A stretch of DNA of 64,000 bases from Arthrobacter sp. Soil782 (GTDB lineage Bacteria; Actinomycetota; Actinomycetes; Actinomycetales; Micrococcaceae), in assembly GCF_001428435.1 (NCBI RefSeq), contig NZ_LMSO01000001.1, forward strand, positions 372,001 through 436,000, written 5' to 3'. The notes under the pieces are model-generated. The model searched no databases. It was not told the origin of the DNA and saw only the letters and a list, made by a program, of their open reading frames with translations. This document shows, in pieces, positions 8,958 through 18,799 of the stretch. Positions within the stretch are counted from its first letter, which is position 1, and each line of letters opens with the position of its first letter. Position numbers and translations under genes: made by a program.

Positions 8958-10668
8958 TGCGGATCACCACATTTCGGTAGGCAGGGACGGCGGACATCAG
9001 TTCCTGGTGCTTTCCCTGCGCACTCAGTCGGCCATCTTCGAGGAAGACAACATGGTCCATGGCGCCGAGCATCAGCGGGCTGGCAGTGACGACGACGGTG
9101 GTACCGCCTTCGGTGCGCCGCGCCTGTCCCAGCCGCTCTGCGATCCGGGATTCAGTGTGCGCATCGACCGCGCTGGTCGGCTCGATGAGCACGAGGGTCT
9201 CGGCATCCGTCAGCAGCGCCCGCGCAAGGACCAGGCGCTGGCGCTGGCCGCCTGAGAATCCGCGTCCCCGTTCGGTGACCTCGGAGTCCAGACCGGCCTC
9301 CAGGCCGTCGAGGATGTCCAGCGCACTGGCGGACTCAAGGGCGGCAAGGATCTCCACGTCACTGTGCCGCCCGTGCGGATCCAGCTGACTGCGCAGGGTG
9401 CCGGTGAACAACTGCGGGTTGGCCTCGCTCACCACGATGCGGCGCCGGACGTCATCGAGGGGGACCTCGTGCAGGGCGGCCCCACCCCACCGGACTACCG
9501 CTTCCCGCAACACCGCGTCATCGAACCTGCCCAACCGGGTGGCAAGGTCGGCAGACATCGCGGGGTCAGCTGAGACCAGAGCGGTCAGTCCGCCGGGCTT
9601 GAGAGCCACACCACTAGAGGTATCCACGAGCGGAGCGGGACCGTCCGGTGCTGCGGCAGTTGCGTTGTCGGTGATGTTCGAGTCAACGGACAGCACGTTG
9701 ATGATCTTCCGCGCTCCGACGAGGGCCCGGATCGAGTGGGACACCCCATCCGCCGCGCTGCGGATCGGAGTCATAAGGAACACGGAGTAGCCAAACAACG
9801 CCACCAGTTGGCCGGGCTCAATCTCACCGTTCAACACCAGCGTGGCACCCACCCAGGTGAAGACCACGCTGAACGCACCGGCGATGAAGACCTGGGAGGC
9901 CTCGAGCGTGGCCAGCGAGCGCGCAACCTTGATACCGGCGTCGCGCGTTTCCGCCGACCGCTCACGGTACCGGCTGACGAAAATGTGTTCCCCGCCGATC
10001 CCGCGCAGCACACGAAGGCCGGCGACAGTATCGGCGCCGACGGCGGTCATCTTCCCTGAAGCGTCACGCTGTTCGCGCTGGCGTGCCTGCAACGGACGGA
10101 CGACAAACAGGAGCAGCGCGCAGCATGCCGGAACACCGATCAGTACAACAACTGCGAGCATGACCGAGCTCAGAGCGATGAGCGCGCACACCACCAACCA
10201 GGAAACCAGTGCACCCGCCAGCCGGGCTGCGACGTAGAAAATCTCACCCAGGCGAGTGGCGTCAGAGGCCGCCGTGGACACGACCTCACCGGTCGACAGC
10301 TTCTGCGGCAAAGCGTCGCCCGTGCGGGTGATCTTGTAGCCCACGAGGCGGATCGACTTGAAGGCCGCCTGCATCCAGTTGCTGATCGCCGCGCGGTGCG
10401 CCAACATACCGGCGAACGCCTGCCCTACGGTAAGCGCAACCAGGATGAGGACCCACCACAGCAGCGCATCCCAGCTGCGGCCGATGATCCCCTCGTCGAT
10501 GGCGCGGCCCAGTGCGAAGGGAACAACGGCCTGCGTCACCATGAGGAGCGTTTCGAGCACGACGGCGGCAGCAAGGGTGCCCTTCTGCCTGGATGCCAGC
10601 CACAACAGATAACGGGACGGCGACCTGAGGTCAGGTTGGCCCGGATCGGGGTAGGGGTACGAGCGCAC
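8950..10668 (-). CDS. ABC exporter half-transporter, signature-donating subunit
   Basis: 572 aa from the GTG at 10668. This start has AGGA 9 nt upstream and gives the N-terminus VRSYPYPDPGQPDLRS. A longer frame to 10782 exists but adds 38 atypical residues. Six membrane helices are followed by a nucleotide-binding domain whose Walker A is lost (LVSADPAMSADLATRLG near residue 366). Walker B is altered (LVLIEPTSAVD, Ile for Asp) and the switch His is replaced by Ser (TASPLM). The signature FSGGQRQRL is perfect. It can only complete an ATP site with the Walker motifs of the next gene. Confidence 0.92.
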   Translation of the reverse strand: MRSYPYPDPGQPDLRSPSRYLLWLASRQKGTLAAAVVLETLLMVTQAVVPFALGRAIDEGIIGRSWDALLWWVLILVALTVGQAFAGMLAHRAAISNWMQAAFKSIRLVGYKITRTGDALPQKLSTGEVVSTAASDATRLGEIFYVAARLAGALVSWLVVCALIALSSVMLAVVVLIGVPACCALLLFVVRPLQARQREQRDASGKMTAVGADTVAGLRVLRGIGGEHIFVSRYRERSAETRDAGIKVARSLATLEASQVFIAGAFSVVFTWVGATLVLNGEIEPGQLVALFGYSVFLMTPIRSAADGVSHSIRALVGARKIINVLSVDSNITDNATAAAPDGPAPLVDTSSGVALKPGGLTALVSADPAMSADLATRLGRFDDAVLREAVVRWGGAALHEVPLDDVRRRIVVSEANPQLFTGTLRSQLDPHGRHSDVEILAALESASALDILDGLEAGLDSEVTERGRGFSGGQRQRLVLARALLTDAETLVLIEPTSAVDAHTESRIAERLGQARRTEGGTTVVVTASPLMLGAMDHVVFLEDGRLSAQGKHQELMSAVPAYRNVVIRSE

Positions 10669-10786
10669 GAGAATCAATCCTAGTCTCAAATCCCTTAAAG
10701 TGATAGATGATTCCCAATCACTCGCGCGAGAGTGATCTCGGTCTCCTGAGCAGGGCCCCAATTCGTTCCCTTCAAAGGGCACGAAG

Positions 10787-10792
10787 TACCGT
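10787..10792 (+). promoter_or_regulatory. -10 box for leaderless SURF1 gene
   Basis: TACCGT ends 6 nt before the GTG at 10799. No Shine-Dalgarno lies in the gap, so translation from a leaderless mRNA is likely. Confidence 0.45.
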
Positions 10793-10798
10793 TAAGGG

Positions 10799-11623
10799 GT
10801 GTTGAAAACCGCGCTCAAGCCGCGATGGATCCTCTCTCTGATCCTCGCTCTGGCTATTGCCGCGCTTTTCGTCCTTTTGAGCCAATGGCAGTTCTCGCGC
10901 TCGCAGGATTCCGCGCCCCCACCTCCGAGTACCACCGAGCAGGTTCAGCCCCTCACCAAGGTCTTTCAGCCGGGCATCCCGATGACTGCCGGCGTGGCAG
11001 ACCAGATGGTCCGGATGGAAGGCCGCTTCCTGCCGGACACCCGCGTTCTGGTGCAGACACGCCTGCAGGGGGACCGCGACGGACTGTGGGTGGTTTCCGC
11101 GTTCGAGGTAGCGGACTCCGGGCTGCCATCCGCTGTTCTACCGGTCGTGCACGGTTGGGTACCTGATGCGCAAGCCGCGTCAGAGGTGCCCGAACGCGAG
11201 GGTGCGGCCGTCGTGCAGGGGAGGTTGCTGCCTACCGAAGCCCCGGCGGTTCAGGTGCCCGTTCCCGGTCAGGTTCCCACCCTGTCCGTTGCACAGCTCA
11301 TCAACGTGTGGGATGTACCCCTGATGTATTCCGGTTTCGTTGTTTCCTTCGAGACCGTCATGGACGGCGGCACCGTCCAGCCCGAGGCGCCCCTTGAGGC
11401 AGTGACCATTGGTCCGCAGCCGCAGGAGACACCGCTCAACTGGCTCAACATTTTTTATGCCGTGGAATGGTTCGTCTTCGCCGGATTTGCCTTCTTCCTC
11501 TGGTGGCGGCTCGTGGCTGACGATCACCGCCGCACGCTGGAAGAGGAAGAGGATCAGGACATCGCGTCGGATCAACACTCTCCGCAACAGCTACAACCCA
11601 CTACCGACGAGGTAAGAACGTGA
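10799..11623 (+). CDS. SURF1 family protein
   Basis: A 274-aa membrane protein with one N-terminal helix (about 11-28), an extracytoplasmic beta-rich domain, and a C-terminal helix (about 215-240, NIFYAVEWFVFAGFAFFLWW). That layout is the SURF1/Shy1 fold, which assists assembly of the haem-copper cytochrome c oxidase. The conserved QWQFSR segment after the first helix is present. The acidic tail (EEEEDQ) is cytoplasmic. Overlaps the following DUF3817 gene by 4 nt. Confidence 0.9.
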   Translation: MLKTALKPRWILSLILALAIAALFVLLSQWQFSRSQDSAPPPPSTTEQVQPLTKVFQPGIPMTAGVADQMVRMEGRFLPDTRVLVQTRLQGDRDGLWVVSAFEVADSGLPSAVLPVVHGWVPDAQAASEVPEREGAAVVQGRLLPTEAPAVQVPVPGQVPTLSVAQLINVWDVPLMYSGFVVSFETVMDGGTVQPEAPLEAVTIGPQPQETPLNWLNIFYAVEWFVFAGFAFFLWWRLVADDHRRTLEEEEDQDIASDQHSPQQLQPTTDEVRT

Positions 11624-12084
11624 CCGATTCCGCACCCGCCAAGAGCCCTGCCGGCAAACGCCGCTTCGGTGGAACCCACGCCCAGATCCGATCGGCGCTC
11701 AGCTTCTACAAGGTGCTGGCGTATGCAACCGGCATCATGCTGCTGCTCGTGGTGGTGGAGATGGTTGCAAAGTACGGCTTCGGTGCGGAGATCATCGTCG
11801 GCGGATCCGCCGGGGCGCTCGGCCTGGTTGAAGAAGCCCAGGTGGACGGCGCCGGCGGGTTCAACCTCTCAACAGCCGTGCTCATCGTCCACGGCTGGCT
11901 CTACGTGGTGTACCTGATCGCGGACTTCCGGCTCTGGCAGTTCATGCGCTGGCCGTTCTCCCAGTTCGTGATCATTGCTCTGGGCGGCGTCATCCCGCTG
12001 CTCTCCTTCATCGTCGAGAAACGCGTCCACCGCCGGGTGGAGGAAGAACTCGCGGCCCACCCCCAAGCCAAGGCAAGGTACTGA
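11620..12084 (+). CDS. DUF3817 membrane protein
   Basis: A 154-aa protein with three hydrophobic helices (about residues 35-55, 85-105 and 115-132). The segments SFYKVLAYATGIMLL and HGWLYVVYLIADF are typical of the DUF3817 family found next to SURF1 or cytochrome oxidase genes in actinobacteria. GTG start overlaps the SURF1 stop by 4 nt, so the two are translationally coupled. Function unknown; a respiratory assembly role is inferred from the coupling. Confidence 0.85.
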   Translation: MTDSAPAKSPAGKRRFGGTHAQIRSALSFYKVLAYATGIMLLLVVVEMVAKYGFGAEIIVGGSAGALGLVEEAQVDGAGGFNLSTAVLIVHGWLYVVYLIADFRLWQFMRWPFSQFVIIALGGVIPLLSFIVEKRVHRRVEEELAAHPQAKARY

Positions 12085-12117
12085 TTCCATGATGTGCAGC
12101 CTCACCCGTACTACCAC

Positions 12118-12123
12118 TAGTGT
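12118..12123 (+). promoter_or_regulatory. -10 box for leaderless guaA
   Basis: TAGTGT ends 6 nt before the GTG at 12130. There is no Shine-Dalgarno between them. Confidence 0.55.
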
Positions 12124-12129
12124 TGACGC

Positions 12130-13716
12130 GTGACTACGCCCGCTCCTGCTCCAGAACACCAGCCGGTACTTGTTGTCGATTACGGCGCCCAGTACGCCCA
12201 GCTGATTGCCCGCCGCGTTCGGGAAGCGGACGTCTACTCGGAGATCGTTCCTCACACGATCAGCACCCAGGAGCTGCTCGCACGCAACCCGGCAGCAATC
12301 ATCTTGTCCGGCGGACCGTCCAGCGTGTATGCCGAAGGCGCGCCACGCATAGATCCTGACCTGTTCGACGCCGGTGTCCCGGTCCTTGGCATCTGCTACG
12401 GCTTCCAGGCCATGGCATCAGCGCTTGGCGGTACGGTCGCGAAGACGGGCCTGCGTGAATACGGATCCACCGACGTCGCCGTTTCCGAAGGCGCCCGGTC
12501 CATCCTTGAGGGAACCCCTGACCATCAGAATGCCTGGATGAGCCACGGCGACTCCGTTCAGGCTGCACCCGAGGGCTTTGACGTCCTGGCCAGCACAGCC
12601 GGTGCTCCGGTTGCTGCGATTGCCCACGAGGGCAAGCAGCTCTACGGCGTGCAATGGCATCCCGAGGTCAAGCATTCGGCACACGGTCAGCAGGTGCTGG
12701 AGAATTTCCTGTTCAAGGGCGCCCGTCTGAACCCCAACTGGACCACCGGCAATATTGTCGAGGAACAGGTTGAGCGCATCCGCCAGCAGGTGGGAGACGC
12801 ACGCGTGATCTGCGGGCTTTCCGGCGGTGTTGATTCGGCAGTGGCTGCGGCTCTCGTGCAGCGTGCGGTGGGCGATCAGCTCACTTGTGTTTTCGTTGAC
12901 CACGGGCTGCTCCGAGAGGGTGAAGCCGAACAGGTGGAACGGGATTTCGTGGCCGCTACCGGCGTGAACCTCTACGTTGCGAATGAGCAGAAGCGGTTCC
13001 TTGAAGCACTTGAAGGTGTCGAAGACCCGGAGACCAAGCGCAAGATCATCGGGCGCGAGTTCATCCGCGCATTCGAGGAAGCCGAACGGTCCATCATGGC
13101 TGACGCCGAAGCCCACGGCGAGAAGATCCGTTTCCTCGTGCAGGGCACGCTGTACCCGGACGTCGTGGAATCCGGAGGCGGAGAGGGCGCAGCGAACATC
13201 AAGAGCCACCACAACGTGGGCGGACTCCCGGAAGACCTGCAGTTTGAGCTTGTCGAGCCGCTGCGCACCCTGTTCAAGGACGAGGTCCGCGCTGTCGGTG
13301 CCCAGCTCGGACTTCCGGCGGAGATCGTCGGGCGCCAGCCGTTCCCTGGCCCCGGCCTCGGAATCCGCATCGTCGGCTCCATCAACGCTGAACGCCTCGA
13401 GCTGCTCCGCAAGGCAGACGCCATTGCCCGAGCCGAACTCACGGCGGCAGGCCTCGACAACGAGGTCTGGCAGATGCCCGTGGTCCTGCTGGCAGATGTA
13501 CGCAGCGTCGGCGTTCAGGGCGACGGGCGTACCTATGGGCACCCCATCGTGCTGCGTCCGGTCTCCAGCGAGGACGCGATGACCGCTGACTGGTCCCGGC
13601 TGCCGTATGAGCTCCTTGCCCGGATCTCCAACCGCATCACCAACGAGGTCGACGGCGTCAACCGCGTGGTGCTCGATGTCACCAGCAAGCCGCCGGGAAC
13701 CATCGAGTGGGAGTGA
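12130..13716 (+). CDS. guaA: GMP synthase (glutamine-hydrolysing)
   Basis: Converts XMP, ATP and glutamine to GMP. The 528-aa protein has an N-terminal class I glutamine amidotransferase domain with nucleophile Cys at residue 89 (GICYGFQAM) and the His/Glu pair in [11 protein letters not shown]. An ATP-pyrophosphatase domain carries the P-loop [13 protein letters not shown] (about residue 235). A dimerisation domain ends in the invariant KPPGTIEWE. Length and order are standard. It completes the IMP-to-GMP route begun by guaB at the left edge. Confidence 0.98.
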   Translation: MTTPAPAPEHQPVLVVDYGAQYAQLIARRVREADVYSEIVPHTISTQELLARNPAAIILSGGPSSVYAEGAPRIDPDLFDAGVPVLGICYGFQAMASALGGTVAKTGLREYGSTDVAVSEGARSILEGTPDHQNAWMSHGDSVQAAPEGFDVLASTAGAPVAAIAHEGKQLYGVQWHPEVKHSAHGQQVLENFLFKGARLNPNWTTGNIVEEQVERIRQQVGDARVICGLSGGVDSAVAAALVQRAVGDQLTCVFVDHGLLREGEAEQVERDFVAATGVNLYVANEQKRFLEALEGVEDPETKRKIIGREFIRAFEEAERSIMADAEAHGEKIRFLVQGTLYPDVVESGGGEGAANIKSHHNVGGLPEDLQFELVEPLRTLFKDEVRAVGAQLGLPAEIVGRQPFPGPGLGIRIVGSINAERLELLRKADAIARAELTAAGLDNEVWQMPVVLLADVRSVGVQGDGRTYGHPIVLRPVSSEDAMTADWSRLPYELLARISNRITNEVDGVNRVVLDVTSKPPGTIEWE

Positions 13717-13722
13717 CTTCCG

Positions 13723-13741
13723 GCCGGCAGCTGTTGCCGGC
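13723..13741 (+). terminator. Possible terminator hairpin after guaA
   Basis: A 7-bp GC-only stem (GCCGGCA / TGCCGGC) with a 5-nt loop starts 7 nt after the guaA stop. There is no U-tract, which is common for actinobacterial terminators, so the call rests on the stem and position. Confidence 0.5.
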
Positions 13742-13835
13742 GGTGGAGGGCGCTTAGCTGATAACAGCGTGAAATCCGACGCCGGCCCGCGTTGCTTGCA
13801 GCCTCGGTGGGGCAGCGTCGGCTAGCTTGTAAGAC

Positions 13836-16800
13836 ATGCCTATCTGGTCAAGATCAGGCCGTGAGGCCGCAGGGAAGAGGACAACCGTGCCAGTGCAGGA
13901 TGCCGGGGACTCCGCCGAGGATTTCCTGATTCCGTGGCTTCGCAGGCTGGGGCCGCACGCGGGAACAGATACGCTGCTGCATTTCACGCCGTCGCGCTCC
14001 AACAGCATAGACCTCACGCACGCGCATCCGTCCGGCCTTGCACAGCTTCTGGCAGGCCGCCGAACTCGCCTGTCCACCCTGCTGCGCGATCCCGATCAGT
14101 ACGCCGCCGCCATGAAGGCTGCACGGCTGTTGCGTGCCAAGGTCTACGAACTCGCAACCGAGCGCGGAATCGACGTCGGCTATCTTGCTGCGGGCACCGC
14201 TTCGTGGCGAACCATGGACGACGGCGGCCGCACGGACTCGCTGACGGCTCCGGTCCTGCTGACCTCCGTTGCACTGACTGTGCACGGGTCGCAGGATGAC
14301 TACGAACTTCAGCTGACGGAGCAGGCGCGGCTCAACCCTGCGCTGGTGCGGACGCTGCAGACGGACCACGGGATCGATTTCGACGCAGATGCCGTGGCGC
14401 AGCTTGCCTACAGCACCGCCCGCTTTGACCCGCATCCCGTGCTGGACCGCCTCCGTGCACTGACCGACAACGTGCGCGGAATGACCATCGAGCATCACAT
14501 CCTCGTGTCAACGTTCGCTGATCTATCCGATGTCGGAGCGGACGCAGCTGTCAGCCCGGAGCATCCCCTGCTGTCTGCGCTGATGGACGCTGCCCGGGAA
14601 GGCATCGACGCTCCAACAGATGCGGAAGCGCCGTCGCGGGACATGCCGCTTGATGACAGGCATCCGTCCACCGAATTCCTGATCCTTGACGCGGACTCCG
14701 GGCAGCAGCGGGTCCTTGACGCGGTAACCGCAGGCGGTTCGGTTGTTGTATCCGCACCTCCGGGAACAGGCCAGACTCAGACTGCCCTGAACGCAGCTGC
14801 TGCACTGGCAGAGCAGGGCAAGAGCGTGCTCGTGGTCGCCGAGCGGCGAGGAACCCTCAACCAGTTCGTGCAGCAACTCGACGCGCTGAATCTTGGCTCG
14901 CTCGTGCTGCAACTCAATGCCAACAGCAGCTCCACGCAGTTGAAGGATCAGCTGGTTCGGGCCATTGTGCGCAATGAGAAGGCCGTGCAACCGAAGCTCA
15001 CGTCCCTGCATGAAACCCTCGTGTCCCACCGGCACAAACTGCTTGACCACGTCCGCTCCCTGCACAACGTACGCTCGCGCTGGGGGTGTTCGCCTTACCA
15101 GGCCATGCAGTCCCTTGCCGAACTGACGTCACTGAACCCTGCACCGGCCACCACGGTGCGGTTGAAGCGCAGCGTCATGGACAGCATTCCGAACCGCACG
15201 GAACTGACCACGCGGCTCCGCCGTGCCGCCGAGTTGGGCGGCTTCAGCAAGGAAGCGACCCACAGCCCGTGGTACGGAGCGAAGCTGCGCAACCGCAAGG
15301 AAACCGAGCACGCCCACAGCCTGGCGGTGGACCTGGCCCGGGACATCCCGCTCTTGCGCGAGAAGGTCGGGGCGGTTGCGGCGCACTCGCACATCGAGCT
15401 GGGAACCACCTTCGAGGAGTGGGGCGGGCAACTGGACCTGCTGGTCGCGGTGCGCGCCAGCCTGGACAAGTTCACACCGGACATCTTCGATCGACCGGTC
15501 ACGGACCTCATCTCGGCAACGGCGTCCTCGTCCTGGCGGCGGGAACGCACCATCGAGATGAGTTCGATGACGCGGTCCCGTTTGCGCAGGGTCGCCAAGG
15601 AATACGTTCGCCCGGGCGTTCATATCGCAGACCTCCACCAGTCCCTCGTAGAGGTACAGGAACAACGCACACTGTGGACGAAGTACGCCACCACGGAGCG
15701 GCACCCGTCAGTGCCGACGGGGCTGGCGGAGATCAACAGCTTCTACCGCGCCATCGATTCCAAACTTACCGAGCTCACGGCGACGCTGGCCGGCACGCCG
15801 GGCGAGCCGCAGCTTTCCGGGATGCCGCTGGATGAGCTGGCAACCCGCCTTTCGGAATTGGCCCGCGACCGGCAGAGTCTGGCTACGCTTCCCGAGCGCA
15901 CGCTGCTGCTCGATGAGATGCGGGACAACGGCCTGGGTGAGCTGCTCGATGACCTCTCTGCGCGTGAAGTGGGTGCCCGCCAGGTGGGGGCAGAGCTTGA
16001 GCTGGCCTGGTGGCAGTCCGCGCTTGAGGCGATGATCAGCGGTGATGATTATCTTGCAATGTCCGACGGCGCCAGCCTCCGAACGCTTGAGGCGGAGTAC
16101 CGCCTCGCGGACAATGCGCATGTCGCTTCCGGCGCGAGCCGCATCCGCTGGGCACTCGCTCAACGGTGGCGGGCCGCGCTCGAGACCATGCCCGCCGAAG
16201 CCGATCAGCTCCGGGGCCTGCTGCGCGAGGGTGAGCCCGGACTGGACGCCCTCAGCGCGCAGGCCGATGAACTAGTCACCGCCCTCATGCCGGTCTGGGC
16301 AGCCAGCCCACTGGTCCTGCCGCTGGTCCTTCCCCAGGGCAAAACGTTCGACGCCGTGATCGTGCTCGACGCCGAATCGATCTCCCTCCAGTCGGTGGTT
16401 CCCGCTTTGGCGCGGACACAGCAGGTCATCGCCTTCGGTGACGATCGCCTAGGCGGCCCGCGCAGCTTCACGGTGTCGGTCGAGGACGAGCGCCGGAACA
16501 CACCTGAGCACCTCCCGAGCGCTTATCAGGCGCTGGCGGCAGTCCTACCTTCGCTGAAGCTTCGGGAGATCTACCGGGGCGTGGACAAGGATCTGGCCGC
16601 CTTGCTCAGTGAACGCTTCTACGGAGATGAGCTGACCCGGCTGCCCTCGGCCTCAGAAGTTTCCGCAATGGAGCGCGCGTTCACCGTCGAGTACCTTGCG
16701 GACGGAACCGGCATGCCGAGCTCGGATCACGACGGCGTGGAGAGCGTCGCCGCCGAAGTGAACCGCGTAGTGGATCTGGTCTTCGAACACATCCGAAAGC

Positions 16801-17918
16801 GGCCGAGTTATTCCCTGGCGGTTGTGACTGCAAGCGCTCGGCACGCCCAGAGGGTCGGCGAGGCTGTTCGGCTTACCATGGCTGACGCTCCGTGGGCAGC
16901 TGACTTCTTCCTGCCGGGCAATGAGTCTTTCCGCGTTGTGCCCATTGATCGGGCAGCAGGCCTCACCCGGGACGCTGTTATTTTCTCGCTGGGCTTCGGC
17001 CGGACGCCGCACGGGCGCGCGCTGCACAATTTCGGGCCTCTCTCGGCGCCGGGCGGGCGCGGCAGGTTTGTCTCCGCGATGACCCGCGCCCGCTACCGGC
17101 TGCACGTCCTCACGTGCTTCCGGCCGGAGGATCTGGATCCTGAACGCCTGGGACATGGCGCGCTTGACTTCTACGAGCTCCTGCGTCGGGAACTCGGCGA
17201 GGAAGCGGTGCAGAGCTCCGAGGTCCCGACGGACGCCGCCAACGAAGACCCGCTGGTTGCGGACCTGGTGGAACGACTCCGGCAGCGCGGCGCCGTGGTC
17301 GGGAGCAATCACGCCGAGGTGCTGGACATTGTCGCAGCACCCGCTCCGGATGCTGCGACGGCCGATCAAGCTCTGCCTTCTGTTTCACCCGTGGCGATCG
17401 AGTCGGACGGATCGGATCGCTACCGTGGGATGACCGTGAGGGAGCGGAGCCGGCTCCGGCCACAGTTGCTCGAACGGATGGGCTGGCGCTACCTGCCGTT
17501 GTGGACGATCGAGGTGTTCACTGACCCGGAAGGCTGCGCCGACCGTATCTCCGGATATCTTGGTTTGGAGCAGGCTGACGGTCAGCGTTCGCGCCGGTCA
17601 GCACAGGAGCCACCTGCAGGAAACGGGGAGACGATGGAAACCGGAACCGACAGCACCCAGTCCGAGGACAGGGGCGATGCAGCCGGCGGCAAGGCTGGAC
17701 CCGCCGCCGGAGACACGCCCGAAGATTCCGGGAGCGGGCATACTGCCGGCGCAGCGTCTCCTGCAGCCCAGCCCAGCTCCGAGGCAACAACGAGTACCGC
17801 ACCGCAGGGAGATGTCATTCCGCAGCGTGCCGGTGAGGATGACCCGCGGTCCTGGAATGACGACGACGGCAACCATGACGAGTGGCTGAAGGAGCAGAAG
17901 CCGCCGCACTGGAGCTAG
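13836..17918 (+). CDS. Large degenerate SF1 helicase-like ATPase
   Basis: A 1360-aa protein resembling DUF4011-type DNA helicases of actinobacteria. The P-loop position reads SAPPGTGQTQTALNAAAAL with Gln at residue 313, where Lys is expected. The DEAD-like box reads VLDAES and motif III reads FGDDRLGGP. The late motif VI SAMTRARYRL is intact. The last 130 residues are a low-complexity Gly/Pro/Ser/Thr/acidic region ending in NHDEWLKEQKPPHW. Start is ATG at 13836 behind a TAGCTT box; a GTG at 13887 preceded by GGAAGAGG is a credible alternative. Stands alone between guaA and a convergent SAF gene. Confidence 0.85.
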   Translation: MPIWSRSGREAAGKRTTVPVQDAGDSAEDFLIPWLRRLGPHAGTDTLLHFTPSRSNSIDLTHAHPSGLAQLLAGRRTRLSTLLRDPDQYAAAMKAARLLRAKVYELATERGIDVGYLAAGTASWRTMDDGGRTDSLTAPVLLTSVALTVHGSQDDYELQLTEQARLNPALVRTLQTDHGIDFDADAVAQLAYSTARFDPHPVLDRLRALTDNVRGMTIEHHILVSTFADLSDVGADAAVSPEHPLLSALMDAAREGIDAPTDAEAPSRDMPLDDRHPSTEFLILDADSGQQRVLDAVTAGGSVVVSAPPGTGQTQTALNAAAALAEQGKSVLVVAERRGTLNQFVQQLDALNLGSLVLQLNANSSSTQLKDQLVRAIVRNEKAVQPKLTSLHETLVSHRHKLLDHVRSLHNVRSRWGCSPYQAMQSLAELTSLNPAPATTVRLKRSVMDSIPNRTELTTRLRRAAELGGFSKEATHSPWYGAKLRNRKETEHAHSLAVDLARDIPLLREKVGAVAAHSHIELGTTFEEWGGQLDLLVAVRASLDKFTPDIFDRPVTDLISATASSSWRRERTIEMSSMTRSRLRRVAKEYVRPGVHIADLHQSLVEVQEQRTLWTKYATTERHPSVPTGLAEINSFYRAIDSKLTELTATLAGTPGEPQLSGMPLDELATRLSELARDRQSLATLPERTLLLDEMRDNGLGELLDDLSAREVGARQVGAELELAWWQSALEAMISGDDYLAMSDGASLRTLEAEYRLADNAHVASGASRIRWALAQRWRAALETMPAEADQLRGLLREGEPGLDALSAQADELVTALMPVWAASPLVLPLVLPQGKTFDAVIVLDAESISLQSVVPALARTQQVIAFGDDRLGGPRSFTVSVEDERRNTPEHLPSAYQALAAVLPSLKLREIYRGVDKDLAALLSERFYGDELTRLPSASEVSAMERAFTVEYLADGTGMPSSDHDGVESVAAEVNRVVDLVFEHIRKRPSYSLAVVTASARHAQRVGEAVRLTMADAPWAADFFLPGNESFRVVPIDRAAGLTRDAVIFSLGFGRTPHGRALHNFGPLSAPGGRGRFVSAMTRARYRLHVLTCFRPEDLDPERLGHGALDFYELLRRELGEEAVQSSEVPTDAANEDPLVADLVERLRQRGAVVGSNHAEVLDIVAAPAPDAATADQALPSVSPVAIESDGSDRYRGMTVRERSRLRPQLLERMGWRYLPLWTIEVFTDPEGCADRISGYLGLEQADGQRSRRSAQEPPAGNGETMETGTDSTQSEDRGDAAGGKAGPAAGDTPEDSGSGHTAGAASPAAQPSSEATTSTAPQGDVIPQRAGEDDPRSWNDDDGNHDEWLKEQKPPHWS

Positions 17919-17985
17919 CATCCTCACTGCGGTGCTCGGGCCGGCGGTCACCATGGCTCAGGACCCGCGCCGCACTGGGTTTCAC

Positions 17986-18666
17986 TTACCCGCTGCTGTT
18001 CGCCGCGGTAAGCACCAGGTGGACCTGACCCGTGCTGGAGGCTCCGGCCAACGCCGCGGCTTCATCAGGGTTTGCAGCGACGACGACCAGCCCGTCTTCG
18101 GTCCCTGACGGGGCCGAGAACGGTCCCGTTCCTGACTCTTCGGACGTCCAGAGCACTGGTAGCGCGCGCGCCAGGACGGTGTTCTTCGCTGACACTTCAA
18201 AGCCGTTGCCCGTACTCAGCACCACGTCTACCCGTTGCCCGGCCGCCAATAGCTGCACGGTTGATGCATCAGCCGGTCGAAGGGGGACAGCCACCGTGCC
18301 CTCGGGGCTACCGACGAGGAGGCCCGCTCCAACCAGGAAGTTCTGGGCAAGGATATCCCCGGAATAGACAGGCGTTGCCAGCTGCTGTCCGGCGACCAGA
18401 TCCGGTGAACCGAATGAGTGTTCCGGGACGGCCGCCTCGGGAAGATGAACAACGGAAAGCTGGTCCGCAGTAAGGACCGTACCCACGGGAAGGTCCGCTG
18501 ACGCAGCAACTACCTGCACGGTGGCCGGATCCGGTGGCAGGAACACTTCAACAGCGACACCGGCGGCAGCGCAGAGGATGCCGGCAGCCAGCAGGCGCCT
18601 CTTTCGGAAGATGAACGCGCGGACCCGGTTCCGAGTCCGGTTGGGAGCGCTGGCGGATTTTCTCAT
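17986..18666 (-). CDS. SAF-domain (CpaB/RcpC-like) membrane-anchored protein
   Basis: A 226-aa protein with a basic N-terminus, one membrane helix (about residues 24-43) and an extracytoplasmic SAF domain beginning VVAASADLPVGTVLTADQL. Such proteins resemble the periplasmic pilus-assembly factor CpaB, but no other tad/flp pilus genes are nearby. The distal part (about 110-226) is Ala/Gly-rich and weakly conserved. Last gene of a minus-strand run behind fmdB-like and cyclo-ligase genes, a common actinobacterial order. Confidence 0.82.
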   Translation of the reverse strand: MRKSASAPNRTRNRVRAFIFRKRRLLAAGILCAAAGVAVEVFLPPDPATVQVVAASADLPVGTVLTADQLSVVHLPEAAVPEHSFGSPDLVAGQQLATPVYSGDILAQNFLVGAGLLVGSPEGTVAVPLRPADASTVQLLAAGQRVDVVLSTGNGFEVSAKNTVLARALPVLWTSEESGTGPFSAPSGTEDGLVVVAANPDEAAALAGASSTGQVHLVLTAANSSG

Positions 18667-18799
18667 GGCCCAACGCTAGGCAGGCAGCCGTGCCAGTGGT
18701 CCGCAATGAGCCCCTATGTGGAAAAACCGCCCCGGGAGTGCCGGCTGTGCAGGACAACCGGGACTCCCGACGCGGGAAGTGCTCGCGAAAAGATCCAGG

